Assembly (NCBI GenBank): GCA_963808725.1
Contig: CAWEGO010000003.1
Span: 620,001-684,000 of the forward strand
Length of the DNA stretch: 64,000 nt
Direction of reading: 5' to 3'
Source: JAHFUA01 sp963808725
Lineage (GTDB): Bacteria > Acidobacteriota > Terriglobia > Terriglobales > Acidobacteriaceae
The notes beneath the pieces were generated by a model, which searched no databases, was not told where the DNA came from, and saw only the letters and a program-made list of their open reading frames with translations. Position 1 is the stretch's first letter; every line of letters starts with the position of its first letter. Made by a program: the position numbers and the translations under genes. Shown here piece after piece: positions 26,351 to 35,552 of the stretch.

Positions 26351-26797
26351 ATGGGAAATCTCAGCCGGGTCGGAGTGTCGATCGATTCAGAATTGCTGCG
26401 CCGTTTTGACCGGTTCATCGCTGAAAGAGGATATGAGAATCGCTCGGAGGCGTTTCGCGACTTGATCCGCGACCGGCTGGTGGGCTCGGCGGTGGTGGCT
26501 CCTAAAGCCTTTGTGGTGGGGACCGTCACCTTGATCTACGGCCACAATACGCGTCTGCTGCCGGAGAAGCTCACCGACATTCAGCACGAGAATCATGAGG
26601 TGATCATTTCCACGCTGCATGCTCACCTGGACCACGATAGTTGTCTGGAAGTGGTAGTGCTGCGCGGCAAGTCGAAGGATGTGCAGGAGCTGGCCAACCG
26701 GCTCATCAGCACCAAAGGCGTACAGCACGGCCGTCTGGTGATGAGTTCGCCCGAGATCCTGTCGCACCCTTCCAACCACCATCATCATCGTCACTGA
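26351..26797 (+). CDS. nikR: nickel-responsive regulator NikR
   Basis: A 148-residue ribbon-helix-helix/ACT regulator. The N-terminal RHH domain is VGVSIDSELLRRFDRFIAERG plus NRSEAFRDLIRD. The C-terminal nickel site matches E. coli NikR: the first His in DIQHENHEV, then TLHAHLDHDSCLE with the two His and the Cys. It ends in an unusual His-rich tail (SNHHHHRH) that is absent from E. coli NikR. NikR binds DNA when nickel is loaded, usually to repress uptake genes; the permease and the TonB receptor beside it are the natural targets. Confidence 0.93.
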   Translation: MGNLSRVGVSIDSELLRRFDRFIAERGYENRSEAFRDLIRDRLVGSAVVAPKAFVVGTVTLIYGHNTRLLPEKLTDIQHENHEVIISTLHAHLDHDSCLEVVVLRGKSKDVQELANRLISTKGVQHGRLVMSSPEILSHPSNHHHHRH

Positions 26798-26856
26798 GAG
26801 TTGTGAACCGCGGGTCCAGGTGCCGACGGTTTGTTTGCAGCCGGTAGCACGAAAAC

Positions 26857-29352
26857 ATGAAACGTAACATGTTTTGGCTGGGGATATCGTCTGGGCTCCT
26901 ATTCATCCTGCTGCCGCTCCCCCTGCTGGCGCAGGCGCCTCAGCTATCAGGAACTGTCGTTGACACCTCTGGCGCAGTGATTGCCGAGGCTACCGTGCAG
27001 GCTAGAAGCGCGAACGGTACTGTACGAATAACGACACAGTCGGACACGAACGGCTCCTTCATTATTTCTGGACTCGCGGCAGGTGATTATCGACTCGTGG
27101 TATCTAATCCCGGTTTTGAAACCAAAGAAATGCCCGTCACCATCGGGACCGCCGAGGCGCCGGCCCCGCTGCGCATCTCTCTGGCTGTGAGCACCGTGAG
27201 CACTACCATAAACGTGGAGGGCCGGGGGGATAGCCTCATCGGAATTGCCGATTCCGCCACCCAGGGAACTGTGGGCGCAACGGAAATCCAAGATCGTCCG
27301 ATTCTTCGTGCGGGAGAAATTTTGGAGGCGCTTCCCGGTCTCATCATTACTCAACACGCCGGCGGCGGCAAGGCCAACCAATATTTTCTTCGCGGCTTCA
27401 ATCTCGACCACGGCACAGATTTCGCCATTTTCCTCGACGGTATGCCGCTTAACCTGCCGTCGCACGCGCACGGCGAGGGCTACTCGGACATGAACGTCGT
27501 CATCCCGGAGTTTGTGCAGCGGGTGGATTTCGAGAAAGGTCCTTATTACGCTGATGTCGGCAACTATGGCTCGGCGGGAAATGCCCATCTGGTGTTTTTC
27601 AAGACGCTGCCCCAGAACTTCTTCACGGTGGAAGGCGGCATGTATGGCTTTGGGCGGGCCGTTTTCGGCGTATCGCAAAAGCTCGGTTCGGGCAGTTTGC
27701 TGTACGGCGGAGAAGCGTATCACGATGACGGCCCATGGACGCATCCGGATAATTACTACAAATTCAACGGCTTTCTAACCTACAGCAAGGGCGGAGACGG
27801 CGATGGTTTCAGCATCACGGCCCGCGCTTACCACGGAACATGGCACTCGAGCGATCAACTGGCCGAGAACGCTGTGCCGCTCGTTGGTTTCTTTGGCGCA
27901 CTGAACCCGACTGACGGCGGCAATTCACAGCGTTATAGCTTGCAGGCTGAGTGGCATCGCCAAGGCGCAAATTCCGAGACGAAACTTATGGCCTACGGAT
28001 TTTATTATGATCTCGATTTATTTTCCGATTTTACTTACTACCTGTATGACCCCAATAAGGGCGACCAGTTCGAACAGCAAGACAGGCGCTGGGTGGCGGG
28101 GCTAGACGCACGCCACACGATTTTCAGCCAATGGCTTGGCCGCAAGGTAGAAACCACGTTCGGCCTGCAGCTCCGCAACGATTGGGTCCACAACGGCCTT
28201 TACCGGACGGAAGATCGCGTGCGTACGAACAAAGCTGACCTTCCAGCTGGAATCGACCCCTCCACCGGTCAGCCCGTGATTTTGCCCGCGGGCACGGATT
28301 TGAATAAATTTGCGGACACGCTAGGAAGTTTCTATGTGGAAAATAAAGTACAGTGGGCGAACAAATTCCGCTCGGTGGTGGCCCTGCGCGGCGACGACGA
28401 CGAAGGTGTCGTCACCAGCTTTTCTGACCCCCGCAATTCCGGCTCGGCCAACAAGTTCCTGCCCAGCCCCAAAGCAAGTTTGATCTTCGGCCCGTGGGCC
28501 AATACGGAGTTCTATGTGCAGGGCGGAGCCAGCTTCCACAGCAACGACGTGCGTGGCGCAACCCAAAACTATGAACCGGTTTCGCCGGACTTTCCTTACA
28601 TCAATACGGCCTGCGCGAAAATTCCCCTCCTGGTCCAAACCAAAGGCGCGGAAGTCGGCGTGCGCACTGTGGCCGTCCCACATCTGCAAAGCACCCTTTC
28701 GCTCTGGTATCTCCACAGTAATTCCGAACTGGAGCAGGATGGCGACACCGGAGGCACGATTGCTTCAGAACAGTCGAGCAACCGCTATGGCATCGAATGG
28801 GCGAACTACTACACGCCACAAGGACATTGGGCTTTTGATTTTGACATGGCGGACTCCCGCGCCATTTTTACCGCATTAGACCCAGCTGATGCGTCGTACA
28901 TCACCACGGGCGGCAAACTTTGCGGGCCAAACTCGGTTTGCACTGGGCTTGTGCCGATCGGGGGCGGCAATTATTTGCAAGGTCCGGGTGGTAAGTGGGT
29001 GCCCGAAGCGGTTGGGTGGGTGATTGCATCGGGCGTCACAGCGCACGATCTCAAAGGCTTTTGGGGGAGTTTGCGCCTGCGCTACTTTGGCCCGCGCTAT
29101 TTGACATCCGACGCAATTTATCGCTCAAACTTAACGGTGCTGCTCAACGGGGAGGTCGGTTATCAAATTAACAAGAAATGGAGCGTTTCGGCCGAATTGT
29201 TGAATTTGCTTAACCGCCGCGATCACGACATTGACTACGCCTATGCCTCCCAAATAACGCCAACAGCCACGCCGGCATTCACCGACGTTTTCCACCCCGT
29301 CGAACCGTTTCAGGTGCGAATCGGGCTACGAAGAACCTTAGCGGAGCGATGA
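26857..29352 (+). CDS. TonB-dependent receptor with CarboxypepD_reg domain
   Basis: An 831-residue outer-membrane receptor. A signal peptide (LLFILLPLPLLAQA) is followed by an Ig-like CarboxypepD_reg domain (QLSGTVVDTSGAVIAEATVQ), then the plug (NQYFLRGFNLDHGTDFAIFLDG) and a barrel. The last strand ends FQVRIGLRRTLAER. Plug loops contain His (LPSHAHGEGYSD), fitting a metal chelate. Its place directly behind nikR makes nickel or a nickel chelate the best guess. GTAGCAC (26844) and GTAACAT (26864) lie 20 nt apart across the start, echoing the GTGCTAC repeats upstream. A second in-frame ATG at 26869 is possible. Confidence 0.88.
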   Translation: MKRNMFWLGISSGLLFILLPLPLLAQAPQLSGTVVDTSGAVIAEATVQARSANGTVRITTQSDTNGSFIISGLAAGDYRLVVSNPGFETKEMPVTIGTAEAPAPLRISLAVSTVSTTINVEGRGDSLIGIADSATQGTVGATEIQDRPILRAGEILEALPGLIITQHAGGGKANQYFLRGFNLDHGTDFAIFLDGMPLNLPSHAHGEGYSDMNVVIPEFVQRVDFEKGPYYADVGNYGSAGNAHLVFFKTLPQNFFTVEGGMYGFGRAVFGVSQKLGSGSLLYGGEAYHDDGPWTHPDNYYKFNGFLTYSKGGDGDGFSITARAYHGTWHSSDQLAENAVPLVGFFGALNPTDGGNSQRYSLQAEWHRQGANSETKLMAYGFYYDLDLFSDFTYYLYDPNKGDQFEQQDRRWVAGLDARHTIFSQWLGRKVETTFGLQLRNDWVHNGLYRTEDRVRTNKADLPAGIDPSTGQPVILPAGTDLNKFADTLGSFYVENKVQWANKFRSVVALRGDDDEGVVTSFSDPRNSGSANKFLPSPKASLIFGPWANTEFYVQGGASFHSNDVRGATQNYEPVSPDFPYINTACAKIPLLVQTKGAEVGVRTVAVPHLQSTLSLWYLHSNSELEQDGDTGGTIASEQSSNRYGIEWANYYTPQGHWAFDFDMADSRAIFTALDPADASYITTGGKLCGPNSVCTGLVPIGGGNYLQGPGGKWVPEAVGWVIASGVTAHDLKGFWGSLRLRYFGPRYLTSDAIYRSNLTVLLNGEVGYQINKKWSVSAELLNLLNRRDHDIDYAYASQITPTATPAFTDVFHPVEPFQVRIGLRRTLAER

Positions 29353-29386
29353 TACGGCCGTTCCTCGATGGCCCCCTGACGGCAGG

Positions 29387-29572
29387 GTGAATTCCCTGAT
29401 CACGGGCGTGGAGAATTTCTGCGTTCCTCCGGACCAGCGTACGGCAATCTGTGCGGCAATCGGCGCGAGCAACCTGGCGATCTCGCCGATCTCGGAAGTG
29501 GTCGGCGTGCGCATTCCGTCTTATGCCAGCGTCACGGTTACCTATCGCTTCGGACGCACCGCGGCGCCGTAG
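29387..29572 (+). pseudogene. C-terminal remnant of an outer-membrane beta-barrel protein
   Basis: A 61-codon open frame whose last residues, IPSYASVTVTYRFG followed by RTAAP, look like the closing beta-strand of a porin or TonB receptor. There is no signal peptide or plug and only a GTG start. It follows the TonB receptor by 34 nt in another frame. It is best read as the 3' end of a lost gene; a small real gene is less likely. Confidence 0.4.
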
Positions 29573-29575
29573 GGC

Positions 29576-30358
29576 TCAGCGGTTCTTTATAAAGAAGTAG
29601 GTGCTCAGGCCAAAGCCCAGCGCGATGATGAACCAGCGCACCTTCCTGGGGTCGGCTTTTTGCGCGTACTGCGCCCCGAACCAGCCCCCGCTCAGCGCCC
29701 CCGCCATCATCACCAGGCACTGTCCCCAGAAGACCGCGCTGCTCACGATGAAGGTGACCACCGCTACCCCGTTGATCACCGCCGCCAGCAGGATGCGCAG
29801 GGCGTTCATCACGTGGATCTCGCGCATGCCGAGGAGCGTCATCATGCCCAGCATCACGAAGCCGATGCCGGCGCCGAAATATCCGCCGTAGGTTCCCACC
29901 GCCAGTTGCAGCAGGCAGGCCAGGGCGATCGCCAGCCAGGAGATGTCTTTGGCCTTGGCCACGCTGTCGTTATCGGCCCTGCCCGCCATCGCCCGCAGGC
30001 GATTGCCAAACATGAACAGGATGGTCGCCCCCAGCAGCAGCCAGGGAATCAGGTGCAGAAAGGTTCGCTGCGGGGTCTTGACCAGCAGCAGCGCGCCCAC
30101 CAGTCCTCCCAGGACGCTGGTGACCAGCAGTGGGACCAGCAGGCGGCGCGGCACATTCATGTGGCGCCAGTACGAGGCCACGCTGGTGGCGAGCCCCGGC
30201 CACAGGGCGACGGTGTTGGTGGCATTGGCCTCGACCGGCGGAACTCCGACGAACAGCATGAGTGGGAAGGAGATGAAGCTGCCGCCGCCCGCCACCGCGT
30301 TGAGGATGCCCGCGATCACGCCGGCGAAGAATAGAAGAATGGCTTGCTTAAGGTGCAA
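29576..30358 (-). CDS. TauE/SafE-family anion permease
   Basis: A 260-residue membrane protein with about seven or eight helices. It has the two inverted motifs of the family: GILNAVAGGGSFISFPLM near the N-terminus and QLAVGTYGGYFGAGIGFVML in the middle. Members export sulfite, sulfoacetate or related organosulfur anions. The only start that keeps the first helix is a TTG at 30358, so the N-terminus is uncertain. It faces the TonB receptor gene tail to tail. Confidence 0.88.
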   Translation of the reverse strand: MHLKQAILLFFAGVIAGILNAVAGGGSFISFPLMLFVGVPPVEANATNTVALWPGLATSVASYWRHMNVPRRLLVPLLVTSVLGGLVGALLLVKTPQRTFLHLIPWLLLGATILFMFGNRLRAMAGRADNDSVAKAKDISWLAIALACLLQLAVGTYGGYFGAGIGFVMLGMMTLLGMREIHVMNALRILLAAVINGVAVVTFIVSSAVFWGQCLVMMAGALSGGWFGAQYAQKADPRKVRWFIIALGFGLSTYFFIKNR

Positions 30359-30415
30359 GTATCACAGGATTCAGAAGAGCTGAGCGCGGCTGCAGTTTTT
30401 CCTCGAAAACGCGGA

Positions 30416-31615
30416 TCACTTGGCTGGCGGTGCGGCCTCGGCTTTGACCGGCGCCGCCCCCAGCTTCTCCACTTCCTCCAGTTCTTGACGGACTTTGTCG
30501 GCGTTGGGGGCGGTCGGCGCCGCTTTGAGATAGGCCCGAAAGTGCTCGGCGGCCTCGGCATATTCCTGCCGGTTGGCCAGCATCACGCCCAGCAGCAGAC
30601 TCAACTGCGGGAAGCTGCGTTGCGCGCCTAGCGTCTCGCCTTTACGGGCGCTCTTTTCCGCCTGTTCCAGGTTGCCCAGGCGGTAATTGGCCAGCGAGTT
30701 GTAGAAGAAAGCTACGGGGAAATCCACGCCGTCCATCTGGGTGGCGCGGGCACTGAAGTCCGCCGCTTCCGCCCATTTGGACTGGCGCACCGCTACCGAG
30801 GACAGCCCCACATATGCCGGCACGAACATGCCATCCGCGGCCTGCGCTTGCCTGAAGGCGTTGCCCGCCTTGTCGAGCTGGTTCTGCTGCGCGTACACCC
30901 ATCCCAGGTCCTGCCAGGCAGCCGCATACTGGGGATACAGTTGCACTGCTTTTTCCAGATTTTGCTGCGCCTCCGGGAGCTTGTTGTTCTCGGCGGCGTG
31001 ACGGCCTCTGTCGTAGGCCTTCTTGGCATCCTTGGGAGCGTTCAGGCTGGTGGTGCTGATCGTCGTTCCCTGGGCTTCGCCCATCCTCTGCAGCACGATG
31101 GTGCCAACGTTCACTGCTCCCACGGTGCTACCGAGTTCACCTACGGGGATAGCCACGCTGCTGGATTGGAATCCCGCCAGGGAGGCTCGCAGTTCGCAAC
31201 CCGCGAGTTCGCCCGCGAGAGTGGAGGGAGTCTGCGGCACGCGCAACGTCATCGTACCGACCGTGTTGAGACCGCTCCCATCGCCGCTTTCGGCGCTCCC
31301 CTCAGCGTCGCCAAACGAGAACTGCATACTGGCCGTGATACTAACAGTGAAATAGCCTCTGAAGTCGCTGCGGCCATCGCGAGAAACGCGGCCGCTGCAA
31401 ATGCGCTCGATGAATGCCGGTCCCGGCAGGGGCGAGCCGTCCTCGGTGATGATATTTCCCGACAGCATGAGCGTCACCTGGTTCGGCCCGCTGGATTGCG
31501 GGGGCGGCGCAATCGAGGTTCTGCTCGATGAACCTCGTCCTTGTCCCGTGGCGGCGGAGGGCAGCCCGATCGCCAACACCATGACGCCAAGAAAGCGGAG
31601 CGTGCGGTGGTACAT
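30416..31615 (-). CDS. exported tetratricopeptide-repeat protein
   Basis: A 399-residue protein with a signal peptide (LRFLGVMVLAIGLPSAATG). An N-terminal beta-rich part (about 50-200) resembles a carboxypeptidase-regulatory Ig fold: VTLMLSGNIITEDGSPLPG. TPR units follow from about 225, for example AQQNLEKAVQLYPQYAAAWQ and NRQEYAEAAEHFRAYLKAAP. It ends in an Ala/Pro/Lys-rich tail. It probably works as an envelope scaffold. The start at 31615 has GGAGG in front. Confidence 0.82.
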   Translation of the reverse strand: MYHRTLRFLGVMVLAIGLPSAATGQGRGSSSRTSIAPPPQSSGPNQVTLMLSGNIITEDGSPLPGPAFIERICSGRVSRDGRSDFRGYFTVSITASMQFSFGDAEGSAESGDGSGLNTVGTMTLRVPQTPSTLAGELAGCELRASLAGFQSSSVAIPVGELGSTVGAVNVGTIVLQRMGEAQGTTISTTSLNAPKDAKKAYDRGRHAAENNKLPEAQQNLEKAVQLYPQYAAAWQDLGWVYAQQNQLDKAGNAFRQAQAADGMFVPAYVGLSSVAVRQSKWAEAADFSARATQMDGVDFPVAFFYNSLANYRLGNLEQAEKSARKGETLGAQRSFPQLSLLLGVMLANRQEYAEAAEHFRAYLKAAPTAPNADKVRQELEEVEKLGAAPVKAEAAPPAK

Positions 31616-31798
31616 AATTCGACCTCCTGGGAGGCCTATTTCGGGCTGGTCGGGGGGCTTGAGAAGCCAGCGTCGGTGGCGCAAGTGTCCGCTTCGGGGC
31701 GGGACTTGTCAACCGTTATACCGACGTAATTTCAGAGCGAAGTGTTGGCTCGGGACTGTAGCTTTCTTGTCCCAAGCTGGGGCGATTCGGCGGCTCAG

Positions 31799-32062
31799 TT
31801 AATCGTGCAGCGGCACTTGCGGTGAGCGGCCCCGGCACTGGGTGGCCACCCGCTTGGGGTCGCCGAACAGGGCGTTGACGGTTACTACCGGGCCGTAACA
31901 GAAGACGGCATGGCCATCCTCGGCCATGTGCCAGCGCCCATGCTTTACCGGCTCCGGGTTGATGACGCGCGGACGTTCCTTGGGAGGCTGCGGTGGCAGA
32001 GTGCTCTTGGCGCACGCTGTGATGCTGACCAGCAGCAGCAGCCATGCCAGTCGCGTCCGCAT
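31799..32062 (-). CDS. small lipoprotein
   Basis: An 87-residue protein with a lipoprotein signal: MRTRLAWLLLLVSITACAKS, with the lipobox ITAC. The mature part contains KHGRWHMAEDGHAVFCYGP and two Cys. Function is unknown. It is followed 4 nt upstream by another small gene on the same strand, so the pair is probably an operon. Confidence 0.65.
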   Translation of the reverse strand: MRTRLAWLLLLVSITACAKSTLPPQPPKERPRVINPEPVKHGRWHMAEDGHAVFCYGPVVTVNALFGDPKRVATQCRGRSPQVPLHD

Positions 32063-32066
32063 GGCT

Positions 32067-32480
32067 TTACTCCGCCGCCGGCGAAGGCAGCGCGCTTCGC
32101 CAGGTGGCAATTTCTACTAATCCCTCGCGCTCGGTACGCACGAAGAAGCGCACCCGGTGCCGCAGGTGCTCGAACTCGTGGATGTCGCTCCACAGTTCGG
32201 CCTGGCGGATCTTGGCGTGGCTGCCGGATTCCCCGCAGGTAGCGCAGCGGGTGTAGAGCAGGTCGTTGCGGCGCGCCACTCCTGGCAGTTCGATGATCAC
32301 CAGGCGCGCGTCCTGCACCTCGTCCTGTTCCCCTAGTTGCACGTCGTACTTGAGCAGGAAAGGGAAGCCCGCACGGCGGGCCACGATCTCAGCCTCCAGG
32401 GAGCTGGCAAACGGCCCGTACTCGGTTCGGCCGTCATCGATTGTGTCGGAAGCCATCCACCGCGTTACACTCTGTGACAT
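32067..32480 (-). CDS. hypothetical protein with CxxC motif
   Basis: A 137-residue cytoplasmic protein. A zinc-binding or redox pair is in LLYTRCATCGESGS. The C-terminal part (HEFEHLRHRVRFFVRTEREG) is basic. The N-terminal EYGPFASSLEAEIVARRAGFP is a pattern seen in small conserved proteins, but I do not recognise the family. It lies directly upstream of the lipoprotein gene on the same strand. Confidence 0.55.
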   Translation of the reverse strand: MSQSVTRWMASDTIDDGRTEYGPFASSLEAEIVARRAGFPFLLKYDVQLGEQDEVQDARLVIIELPGVARRNDLLYTRCATCGESGSHAKIRQAELWSDIHEFEHLRHRVRFFVRTEREGLVEIATWRSALPSPAAE

Positions 32481-32763
32481 AGGACCCCAGTCGGGAGAGG
32501 TGCTGTTGGCCTGCGCTCTTGAATTGAGCAGCTAGTGTGCCAATTTGTCCCACTCTTAAGTCACTGAGCCAATGCAACTTACGGTGTAGGACGAGATGCT
32601 CCGTGTGCAATGTGTTTCACAACTCGGAGCAAAAGCTTGTTTTCTTTTGACACTGGCAGCTGCGGATGCAGATTTGGGCTGGAAAAATCCCTCGGCATTC
32701 TCTATCGTGCCGCAGGTAACCGCGCTCATTACGAGCGTGTACGAATCTGAAACTGGAGGCACG

Positions 32764-33591
32764 ATGGCGCAAACTCTTGCCCGAACACGAGTGGCTGTGC
32801 TGGGAGCAGGGAAGATCGGTGGGATCTTGCTGCAAGGCTTCATCAAGCATCACCTGATCGCGCGCGACCACGCGACCGCGACGGTGCAGCACGCTGAGCG
32901 CGCCCGCGCGCTCAGCCGCGAGTGGAAGCTTGCCGTCACCACCGACAACGTGGCCGCCGCGCGCCAGGCTGATGTGATCCTGATCGCGGTGAAGCCGCTG
33001 GTGGTGGCCGAGGTTGCGGCCGAAATCCGGGCGGTGGTCGATCCCCACAAGCTGGTGATCTCGGTGGCCGCCTCCGTGCCCACCAGCAGCATCGAGAAGG
33101 TCTTTGATTCCGACGTTCCGGTGGTGCGCGCCATGCCCAACACTCCCAGCGTCGTGGGTGAAGGCATGACCGCGCTATGCAAGGGCCGCTATGCCGGCGC
33201 CAAGCACATCGAGATCGCCTGCGCGCTGTTCGAGAGCGTCGGCAGAACCGTGGTGGTGGACGAGAAGCACATGGATGCCGTCACCGGCCTCTCCGCCAGC
33301 GGGCCGGCGTTCATCTACATCATTCTGGAATCGCTGGCCGAAGCCGGGGTGAAGGTCGGCCTGCCGCGCGAAACGGCGACGCTGCTCGCCGCTCAGACCA
33401 CGCTGGGCGCGGCCAAAGTCGTGCTCGACACCGGACACCATCCCGCGCTGCTCAAGGACGCCGTCACCACGCCCGCCGGCTGCACCATCGATGGAATCCT
33501 GGAGTTAGAAGAAGGGAAGCTGCGGGTGACGCTGATCAAGGCGGTGGTCAAAGCCACGCAGCGGGCCAAGGAACTGGCGTATCCGGAATAA
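32764..33591 (+). CDS. proC: pyrroline-5-carboxylate reductase
   Basis: Last step of proline synthesis, reducing pyrroline-5-carboxylate with NAD(P)H. The 275-residue protein starts with a Rossmann fold (RVAVLGAGKIGGILLQGF). It has VRAMPNTPSVVGEGMTAL and the signature region TGLSASGPAFIYIILESLAEAG, and later TTPAGCTIDGI. The start at 32764 is preceded by GGAGG. In the 5' region a 7-bp hairpin (TGCTCCG/CGGAGCA, about 32598-32634) is visible but has no clear role. Confidence 0.95.
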   Translation: MAQTLARTRVAVLGAGKIGGILLQGFIKHHLIARDHATATVQHAERARALSREWKLAVTTDNVAAARQADVILIAVKPLVVAEVAAEIRAVVDPHKLVISVAASVPTSSIEKVFDSDVPVVRAMPNTPSVVGEGMTALCKGRYAGAKHIEIACALFESVGRTVVVDEKHMDAVTGLSASGPAFIYIILESLAEAGVKVGLPRETATLLAAQTTLGAAKVVLDTGHHPALLKDAVTTPAGCTIDGILELEEGKLRVTLIKAVVKATQRAKELAYPE

Positions 33592-33607
33592 CGCTGTTGC
33601 CTAACCG

Positions 33608-34129
33608 TTAGATAAACAATTCCTCATCTTGGGTGACGCGCGAAGAGTTGGAGCGCCGGCGGCGGCTGCTGCGGGTCTGGCTGAGAAACGCCGAGATGCC
33701 CACGCTCAGCCCCTGCATGATGCCGGAGATCTGGCGCACGGGGGAGACCACGGTGTGCTGCACCAATTCGCTCGTTTCTTCCACTTTGTCGAGGGTGCGG
33801 GTGACGATGTCGTCGGCGCGGATCACCTGCAGCCGGGTGCGGTCCACGATGTCGTTTACGGTGGCGTCCAGGCGATCCATCTGCGTCTTCAGCGTGCCGG
33901 TAGTGGACACCAGGTTGTTCATTACGATGTCAATCTTGCCGCGGGATTCGTTGAGGATGGTCTCGGCCGAGGCGAGGATGGGCAGGGCGCGGCCGTGGAC
34001 TTCGCCGGCCAGCTTTTCCACCTTGGAGCTGGTCCGGCTCAGGCTAATGGCCAGGCCCAGCAGAATGAACATCTGCAGGACCACCGCCACTGCGGTGGCG
34101 TAAATGAAGATCTTGAGCACCGGATCCAT
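33608..34129 (-). CDS. DUF948-like membrane-anchored protein
   Basis: A 173-residue protein with one N-terminal helix (IFIYATAVAVVLQMFILLGLAISL) followed by a long amphipathic helical stretch (KVEKLAGEVHGRALPILASAE ... TLDKVEETSELVQHTV) and a basic Arg/Ser tail. This fits the DUF948/general-stress YtxG type. The YtxH-like gene 36 nt upstream on the same strand supports that reading, since ytxG and ytxH are neighbours in Bacillus. Function is unknown. Confidence 0.7.
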   Translation of the reverse strand: MDPVLKIFIYATAVAVVLQMFILLGLAISLSRTSSKVEKLAGEVHGRALPILASAETILNESRGKIDIVMNNLVSTTGTLKTQMDRLDATVNDIVDRTRLQVIRADDIVTRTLDKVEETSELVQHTVVSPVRQISGIMQGLSVGISAFLSQTRSSRRRRSNSSRVTQDEELFI

Positions 34130-34165
34130 GGTTCAGACTCCGCCCCAGTCCAGTCAGCGATCGAG

Positions 34166-34465
34166 CTATGGGTTCTTCGTACCGGCTTCGGTGGCCTCAT
34201 GATAGGCCTGGCGTCCGGCGTCCACCGCTGCCGTAAACTGGTCCTTCTGTTTCTGTATCACATCGCGGCCGCGGTCCACCCACTGGTCAGCCTGCACTCG
34301 CGCCTGGCGCGCGCGGTTGACCACAAACTCGCGGCCTTCCTCGGCCGAGCGCAGAAGATCTTCGCGTGTCTCGCGGCCCGGTTTGGGCGCGTAGAGCACG
34401 CCAATCAATGCTCCCAGGCCGAGCCCAGCCAGGAACCATCCGAAGCCGCCACTGTCGTCCGCCAT
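34166..34465 (-). CDS. YtxH-like protein
   Basis: A 99-residue YtxH-family protein. The Gly-rich N-terminal membrane segment FGWFLAGLGLGALIGVLYAPKPGRETR is diagnostic: the APxxGxxTR motif appears as YAPKPGRETR. A long charged helix follows (DQWVDRGRDVIQKQKDQF). The start at 34465 has GGAGG in front. It pairs with the DUF948-like gene downstream, as in the ytxGH stress operons. Confidence 0.8.
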   Translation of the reverse strand: MADDSGGFGWFLAGLGLGALIGVLYAPKPGRETREDLLRSAEEGREFVVNRARQARVQADQWVDRGRDVIQKQKDQFTAAVDAGRQAYHEATEAGTKNP

Positions 34466-34595
34466 AGCAACCTCCTTCGATAGCCTAAACCGGCGATGGT
34501 ACCACAAACGCAAGGGAGTAGGGAGTAGCGAGCCGCAGCTCAGGATATCGAGTTGATTAGACCGTTGAGGACGGGGGAGAGTTCATCGCCCGCCG

Positions 34596-35552
34596 CTAGC
34601 GCATCGCCAATGCCCCCGCCTGCGTGCGATACCAGGCCACGGTGCGCGCCAGCCCTTCTTCGAACCCCGCCACCGGCTGGTATCCCATCAGCTTGCCGGC
34701 CAGCGAGATGTCCGCCAGCGAGTGCTTGATGTCTCCGGAGCGCTCTGGCCCGTGGTGCGCCGTGCCCGAATACCCGGTCATCTGTTTGAGAATCTCAAAA
34801 GTCTCATTCAGCGTGATGCGCGTGCCGGTGGCGGCGTTCATGGCTCGTCCGGCGACTTGCGCCGCGGGCGCGGAGCAGGCCAGCAGGTTGGCCGCGACCA
34901 CGTTGTCGATGAAGGTGAAATCGCGGCTCTGTTCGCCGTCGCCGTACATGGTCGGCGGCTCGCCCCGGAGCATCAGCATGATGAACTTGGCCAGCACGCC
35001 CGAGTACTGCGAGCCCGCGTCCTGGTGCGGCCCGAACACGTTGAAGTAGCGCAGCGTCACCGTCTCCAGGCCATAGACGCGGTAGAACGACGTCATGTAG
35101 AGCTCGCCCGCCAGCTTCGAAACCGCGTAGGGCGAGATTGGGTCCGGGGTCATGCCTTCGTGCTTGGGCAGGGTGGGCGATTCGCCGTAGATCGAAGACG
35201 AGCCCGCGTACACCACGCGCTTCACCTTGGCGTCGCGGGCGGCGATCAGCAGGTTGAGCGTGCCATCGACGTTGGCGCGATTGCTGGTGGCGGGGTCGGC
35301 CACCGACTTCGGTACCGACGGAATGGCCGCCTCGTGAAACACGTAGTCCACGTCCTGGCAGGCCCCGGCTACCGCCGCCAAGTCCAGCAGGTCGGCCTCG
35401 TGGAAGTCCATGCGCCCCAGCTCGGCGATGTTCTCCCGCTTTCCGGTGGAGAAGTTGTCCAGACCCCGCACGCACTCGCCCCGCTGCAGCAAGGCCCGTG
35501 CCAGGGAAGATCCGATGAAGCCGGCAGCGCCGGTGATCAGGTACGTGGCCAC
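34596..35552 (-). CDS. NAD-dependent sugar-nucleotide epimerase (GalE/WbpP-like)
   Basis: A 318-residue extended short-chain dehydrogenase. The NAD motif is YLITGAAGFIGSSLARALL. The catalytic Ser and Tyr-Lys are in AGSSSIYGESP and SPYAVSKLAGELY. The sugar-binding RYFNVFGPHQDAGSQYSGV and YGDGEQSRDFTFIDNVV are close to UDP-GlcNAc/GlcA 4-epimerases of the WbpP group. It would feed surface polysaccharide synthesis. Exact substrate cannot be told by eye. Confidence 0.9.
   Translation of the reverse strand: MATYLITGAAGFIGSSLARALLQRGECVRGLDNFSTGKRENIAELGRMDFHEADLLDLAAVAGACQDVDYVFHEAAIPSVPKSVADPATSNRANVDGTLNLLIAARDAKVKRVVYAGSSSIYGESPTLPKHEGMTPDPISPYAVSKLAGELYMTSFYRVYGLETVTLRYFNVFGPHQDAGSQYSGVLAKFIMLMLRGEPPTMYGDGEQSRDFTFIDNVVAANLLACSAPAAQVAGRAMNAATGTRITLNETFEILKQMTGYSGTAHHGPERSGDIKHSLADISLAGKLMGYQPVAGFEEGLARTVAWYRTQAGALAMR

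Noticed and set aside
32598..32634. Attenuator hairpin in the proC upstream region
   Set aside because: Only a 7-bp stem with an irregular loop, no proline-rich leader ORF and no clean T-run directly after it.
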